6,586 nt of DNA from Bacillota bacterium (GTDB lineage Bacteria; Bacillota; Clostridia; Oscillospirales; Acutalibacteraceae), in the NCBI GenBank assembly GCA_023417635.1, contig JAEZFF010000007.1, forward strand, positions 1 to 6,586, given 5' to 3'. Of this stretch, positions 3,640-6,586 are shown one piece after another. Positions within the stretch are counted from its first letter, which is position 1; each line of letters begins with the position of its first letter. A program made the translations under genes and the position numbers. The notes beneath the pieces are model-generated. The model was not told the origin of the DNA, did no database searches, and saw only the letters and a list, made by a program, of their open reading frames with translations.

Positions 3640-6564
3640 CGGAAAAAATTTTCCTATTTTGCCAAGTCCTCGGCAGCGCTGCTCTGCACGGCCGCAGTCC
3701 TGATGGCCGGAATGCCGCTTGGTGCCGGCGCTGCTTCTTTGTCGGCAACCACAACGGACTACTTGAACCTGCGCCAGGGCGCTGGCACCAATACGCGGGT
3801 GCTGCTGACACTCAGCAAAAATGTCCCTGTTTCAGTACTCGACAATTCTAACGGCCAGTGGGCCAAGGTTTGCACTTCCAGCGGGAAGGTTGGGTATTGT
3901 TTTAAACAATATCTGAACTTTTCCGGAAGCTCTTCCAGCAGCTCGTCCAGCCAGTTGACGGCTGTGACGACAGACGTTCTCAATATGCGCACGGGGCCGT
4001 CGACCGGCTATGGCATCGTATCCATTCTGCAAAACCGCACTTCGCTGAAAGTGCTTGATAACTCCAACAGCCAGTGGGCAAAGGTACAGGCGTCGAACGG
4101 CCGTCAGGGCTGGTGCTGCAAAGACTACCTGAAGATTTCCGCTGTTCCTGCTGCCACACCGAAACCGTCGCCTTCCGCACCGAAGGCGACAGGCCTTACG
4201 GCAACTACAACGGATTATCTGAACCTCCGCACCGGTGCCGGAACAGGGTACCGCGTCATTGTGACTTTGGCCTGCGGCACTTCGGCTTCGGTACTTGACA
4301 ATTCCAATTCCGGCTGGGTTAAGGTTCGTACTTCTAGTGGAACTGAGGGCTGGTGCAGCCGTCAGTACCTGAAAATTTCGGGCGGAAGCTCGACTGCCTC
4401 AAAGCCTAAACCATCCTCCTCTACTGGAAGCAAGCCCGGAACGAATACCGGTTCTTCTTCAGCTGGAAACATTACGGGTGCTGTAGTAACAGCTGACGTT
4501 CTGCGCCTGCGGCAAGGTGCAAGTACCTCTACCCGCGTTTTAGATGGCCTTTCCTATGGTTCCAAGCTGAAAGTGTTGAGTGCGCCGCAAAACGGCTGGG
4601 TAAAAGTTCAGACTTCCAGCGGCAAGGTTGGTTATGTAAGCGCACAGTATGTGAAATTGACTTACAGCAGTGGAGGCCAGCAGAGCAATACGACTGGTGG
4701 TAATACACAATCAAAGCCAAAGCCTGTGCCTTCCGCACTTACGGGCGCGGTGGTAACGGCTGATGTTCTTCGCCTGCGGGAAGGCCCAAGTACTTCCACC
4801 AGCGTTTTGGGCAGCCTGCCGAACGGTACCTCTCTTAAGGCGCTTGGCACGCCGCAGAATGGCTGGCTGAAAGTTCAGACTTCCGGCGGCAAAGTCGGCT
4901 ATGTGAGTGTACAGTATGTGAAGCTGACTTACGGCAGCGGAAGCCAGCAGAGTGGAACGACCGGCGGAAACACAAATCCAAAACCTGCGTCACCGGTGCT
5001 TACAGGCGCTTCAGTAACGGCGGACATTCTTCGCCTGCGGGAGGGTCCAAGTACTTCTACCCGTGTTTTGGGTAGCCTGCCGAACGGTACATATCTCAAA
5101 GCTCTCAGTACACCGCAGAATGGGTGGCTGAAAGTACAAACTTCCGGCGGCAAGGTCGGCTATGTGAGCGCAGAGTATGTAAGGCTGCTTTATAATGGAA
5201 GCACGGGCGGCAGCACAAGCGGAAATCTTTCGATTGCCGTTTCTTCGGCTTCTGTTCCCCAGGGCAAAACAATCTGGCTGAAGCCTTCGGTTTCCGCTTC
5301 ATGGTCAAGCAGCAATGCCTCCGTTGCAAAAGCTGTAAACGGTTATGTTTATGCGCTTTCGCCCGGAACTGCAACAATTACCGCTGCTTCCGGCAGTTCA
5401 AAGGTTTCCTGTGCAGTTAAGGTCACAGCGGCAGAGCCGGTGCGTACTGCTTACGCAGCTCCGAACATCGCGGCGCCGGGGCAGGAGATTACCCTCACCG
5501 CCGTAACGGATGCTTCGCGCACAGGGGTTCAGTTCTCCGTTTCCACTGGCAGTGGAACAAAAATAGTTAAAGCAAATTTTTGCCGGACTGAAACGACAAA
5601 TGGAATTCCTACAAAAGTCTGGACGGCTGTAGTTTCGTTCCCGACTTCCGGCGTTTACTCCTACACTGCATATTCTGCAAAAGGCGGGGCTTACTCATCG
5701 GAAGGATTTACTTCAGATGTCATGGTTGCCACACAGGGCAGTGAAACAGTAACAACGAGTGAGCAGCGCCGCGCAAGCGACAAAATTCTCCGTTTAATTG
5801 CAAACTGGGAAGGTTACAGCCCTGAAGTTTATGCGGACACGCTGACCTACAGCAATGTGCCAACGATTGGCTATGGCTGTACATTGGGTGCGGGTAACAT
5901 TTTCTACGACAACCTCAGCCAGACGGAAGCGTGGTCGCAGATGGTAAACAATGTGAACCATTCTTCCTATACCACTGAACTGAATCGCATGGTCGCAAAT
6001 AACCACTTTTTAATGAATCAGAACCAGGCGGATGCTCTGATCAGCTTTGCTTATAATGTAGGTGCAGGGTATTTTAACGGCAGCACGGAAATGGATTTCC
6101 GCCGCATTATGAAGAATGCAGTTGTTCCTCCGAATATTTCAGGTTCCGGCCTTGCGGCAACCGTTACTTATGATGCATCCATGCGTTCAAACCACGAGCT
6201 TTCTGCTGAAGCACTGTGCAGAGTGACGCCTGGAATGCGGGTAACGGTAACAGATACCTATTTCCCGAAGCCAAAGGATGGCTGGTACCAGATTCGCCTT
6301 TCCAACGGCAGCACCGGGTGGATTAATTCCGGCTATGTGAATTTTGACGCGTCCGGCAGCATGAAGCATGATTTAAACTATACCAATGCTTACGCTTTTG
6401 GCACGGAGCTGATTCTTTGGAACCAGGCGGGCGGAAAGTTCTATACTGGGCTGTTCTACCGCAGGCTCGCCGAGGCCAATATCTACAATTACGGCGATTA
6501 CAGCGCTACGCGTTCCAACCAGTATAATTACACTTATCCGCCTTCCGCAGCAGACCTTGACTAA
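3634..6564 (+). CDS. Secreted multi-domain muramidase: SH3b x6, BIG2, Ig-like, GH24 with a nested seventh SH3b
   Basis: Predicted exported peptidoglycan hydrolase of 976 residues. Residues 1-33 form a signal peptide (RKK, a hydrophobic core at about 14-29, cleavage after AGA at 33 or one residue later). Six SH3b domains follow at about 37-97, 108-169, 187-249, 281-344, 370-433 and 457-520, joined by Ser/Thr/Gly/Pro linkers including eight consecutive Ser (99-106). A BIG2 domain (531-597; WSSSNASVA, SPGTATITA) and an Ig-like domain (about 604-702) lead to a GH24 muramidase domain starting near 712. Its triad by alignment to T4 lysozyme is Glu726 (NWEGY), Asp735 (YADT) and Thr744 (PTIGYG). ALISFAYNVGAG (801-812) and AGGKFYTGLFYRR (932-944) are the other GH24 landmarks, split by an inserted SH3b domain (840-905). 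SH3b domains are known to bind wall peptides. No LPXTG motif or membrane anchor is seen, so wall retention probably rests on the SH3b array. The role could be autolysis, remodelling or attack on competitors. Confidence 0.93.
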   Translation: MLRKKFSYFAKSSAALLCTAAVLMAGMPLGAGAASLSATTTDYLNLRQGAGTNTRVLLTLSKNVPVSVLDNSNGQWAKVCTSSGKVGYCFKQYLNFSGSSSSSSSSQLTAVTTDVLNMRTGPSTGYGIVSILQNRTSLKVLDNSNSQWAKVQASNGRQGWCCKDYLKISAVPAATPKPSPSAPKATGLTATTTDYLNLRTGAGTGYRVIVTLACGTSASVLDNSNSGWVKVRTSSGTEGWCSRQYLKISGGSSTASKPKPSSSTGSKPGTNTGSSSAGNITGAVVTADVLRLRQGASTSTRVLDGLSYGSKLKVLSAPQNGWVKVQTSSGKVGYVSAQYVKLTYSSGGQQSNTTGGNTQSKPKPVPSALTGAVVTADVLRLREGPSTSTSVLGSLPNGTSLKALGTPQNGWLKVQTSGGKVGYVSVQYVKLTYGSGSQQSGTTGGNTNPKPASPVLTGASVTADILRLREGPSTSTRVLGSLPNGTYLKALSTPQNGWLKVQTSGGKVGYVSAEYVRLLYNGSTGGSTSGNLSIAVSSASVPQGKTIWLKPSVSASWSSSNASVAKAVNGYVYALSPGTATITAASGSSKVSCAVKVTAAEPVRTAYAAPNIAAPGQEITLTAVTDASRTGVQFSVSTGSGTKIVKANFCRTETTNGIPTKVWTAVVSFPTSGVYSYTAYSAKGGAYSSEGFTSDVMVATQGSETVTTSEQRRASDKILRLIANWEGYSPEVYADTLTYSNVPTIGYGCTLGAGNIFYDNLSQTEAWSQMVNNVNHSSYTTELNRMVANNHFLMNQNQADALISFAYNVGAGYFNGSTEMDFRRIMKNAVVPPNISGSGLAATVTYDASMRSNHELSAEALCRVTPGMRVTVTDTYFPKPKDGWYQIRLSNGSTGWINSGYVNFDASGSMKHDLNYTNAYAFGTELILWNQAGGKFYTGLFYRRLAEANIYNYGDYSATRSNQYNYTYPPSAADLD
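3742..4380 (+). repeat. SH3b triplet, group A (domains 1-3)
   Basis: Three degenerate coding repeats of about 61-63 residues (nt 3742-3924, 3955-4140, 4192-4380). They share LN(L/M)R, VLDNSN, W(A/V)KV and a GY/GW-Cys near the C-terminal strand (Cys89, Cys161-162, Cys241). The VLDNSN segment and the cysteine set them apart from domains 4-6. The linkers differ in length and composition: poly-Ser after domain 1 and Pro/Lys-rich after domain 2. Confidence 0.88.
4474..5193 (+). repeat. SH3b triplet, group B (domains 4-6)
   Basis: Three closely similar units, domain plus linker repeating at about 267 then 261 bases (starts 4474, 4741, 5002). All carry VTAD(V/I)LRLR, a TST motif, PQNGW(V/L)KVQTS and GKVGYVS. 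Units 5 and 6 are nearly identical in protein (LREGPSTST, GSLPNGT, TSGGKVGYVS) but differ at many silent sites, so the duplication is not very recent. Linkers 4 and 5 share a TTGGNT core. The units lack the Cys and VLDNSN of group A. Confidence 0.9.
5224..5733 (+). other. BIG2 and second Ig-like spacer domains of the muramidase
   Basis: Residues 531-597 show the BIG2 pattern: a buried Trp before SSSN (WSSSNASVA), then a Gly-rich turn and SPGTATITA, closing with CAVKVT. Residues 604-702 form a second beta-rich domain with APGQEITLTAV and a Trp-containing strand (VWTAVVSF), ending in a Tyr-rich strand. The second domain's family is uncertain. Both probably hold the catalytic domain away from the SH3b binding array. 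Confidence 0.7.
6151..6348 (+). other. SH3b domain nested inside the GH24 catalytic domain
   Basis: Residues 840-905 read as a complete SH3b fold: ATVTYDASMRS in place of the usual TADxLNVRS, then TPGMRVTV, DGWYQIRLSNG and STGWINSGYV. The domain lies between the GH24 stretch ending DFRRIMKN (821-828) and the returning GH24 stretch LILWNQAGGKF (926-936). It is clearly diverged from domains 1-6, so it is an old insertion rather than a copy of a neighbour. Confidence 0.75.
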
Positions 6565-6586
6565 CAGAAAGCAGACAAAAAGGCTT

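Noticed and set aside
3570..3851. Plus-strand frame starting ahead of the muramidase gene, including the ATG at 3620
   Set aside because: It overlaps the signal peptide and first SH3b domain in another frame, and its sequence is not protein-like. The ribosome binding site and signal peptide support the GTG/TTG start at 3634-3637.
4474..5193. Tandem repeats considered as a CRISPR array or mobile repeat
   Set aside because: The period is about 260 bases, the units are in frame and translate to SH3b domains, so this is a coding repeat.
6565..6586. Terminator after the muramidase gene
   Set aside because: Only 22 bases remain, and they hold just a 4-base complementarity (AAGC and GCTT); no stem with a T-run can be shown.

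Overview
The window looks like chromosomal DNA of a low-to-mid GC Firmicute, most likely a clostridial anaerobe of the Oscillospirales/Ruminococcaceae type. That placement is inferred from sigma-A promoters, purine-rich ribosome binding sites, a DltA-like ligase with its own carrier protein, and a large secreted SH3b-type wall hydrolase. I cannot assign a species.

Layout. Positions 1-3076 hold three genes on the minus strand, read right to left as one operon: a DltA-like amino-acid adenylating ligase (3076-1541), a 76-residue DltC-like carrier protein (1544-1314, sharing ATGA with the ligase) and a multi-pass DltB/AlgI-like MBOAT acyltransferase that runs off the left edge (1297-1). An AT-rich intergenic stretch of about 557 bases (3077-3633) separates it from a divergent plus-strand gene. 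The stretch carries a full-consensus sigma-A promoter for the operon, a perfect 18-base palindrome resembling a MerR-family operator, an unassigned and possibly decayed segment, and two candidate promoters for the plus-strand gene. Positions 3634-6564 encode a 976-residue secreted muramidase: signal peptide, six SH3b domains in two sequence groups, a BIG2 Ig-like domain, a second Ig-like domain, and a GH24 (T4-lysozyme-like) catalytic domain with a seventh SH3b domain nested inside it.

How the genes work together. By family knowledge the ligase activates an amino acid, expected to be D-alanine, and loads it onto the carrier protein's phosphopantetheine arm. The MBOAT protein then moves the acyl group across the membrane to a cell-surface polymer such as teichoic acid. 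The divergent gene product would bind and cut peptidoglycan. The intergenic region therefore separates an envelope-modifying operon from a wall-hydrolase gene, and D-alanylation is known to affect lysozyme sensitivity and autolysin activity. A regulatory link between the two is inference only.

The most interesting points are the SH3b domain nested in the GH24 domain, the A-C-B gene order (canonical dlt is A-B-C-D) with an AlgI-length MBOAT protein, and the MerR-like palindrome in the intergenic region. No RNA genes, CRISPR arrays or insertion sequences were seen.
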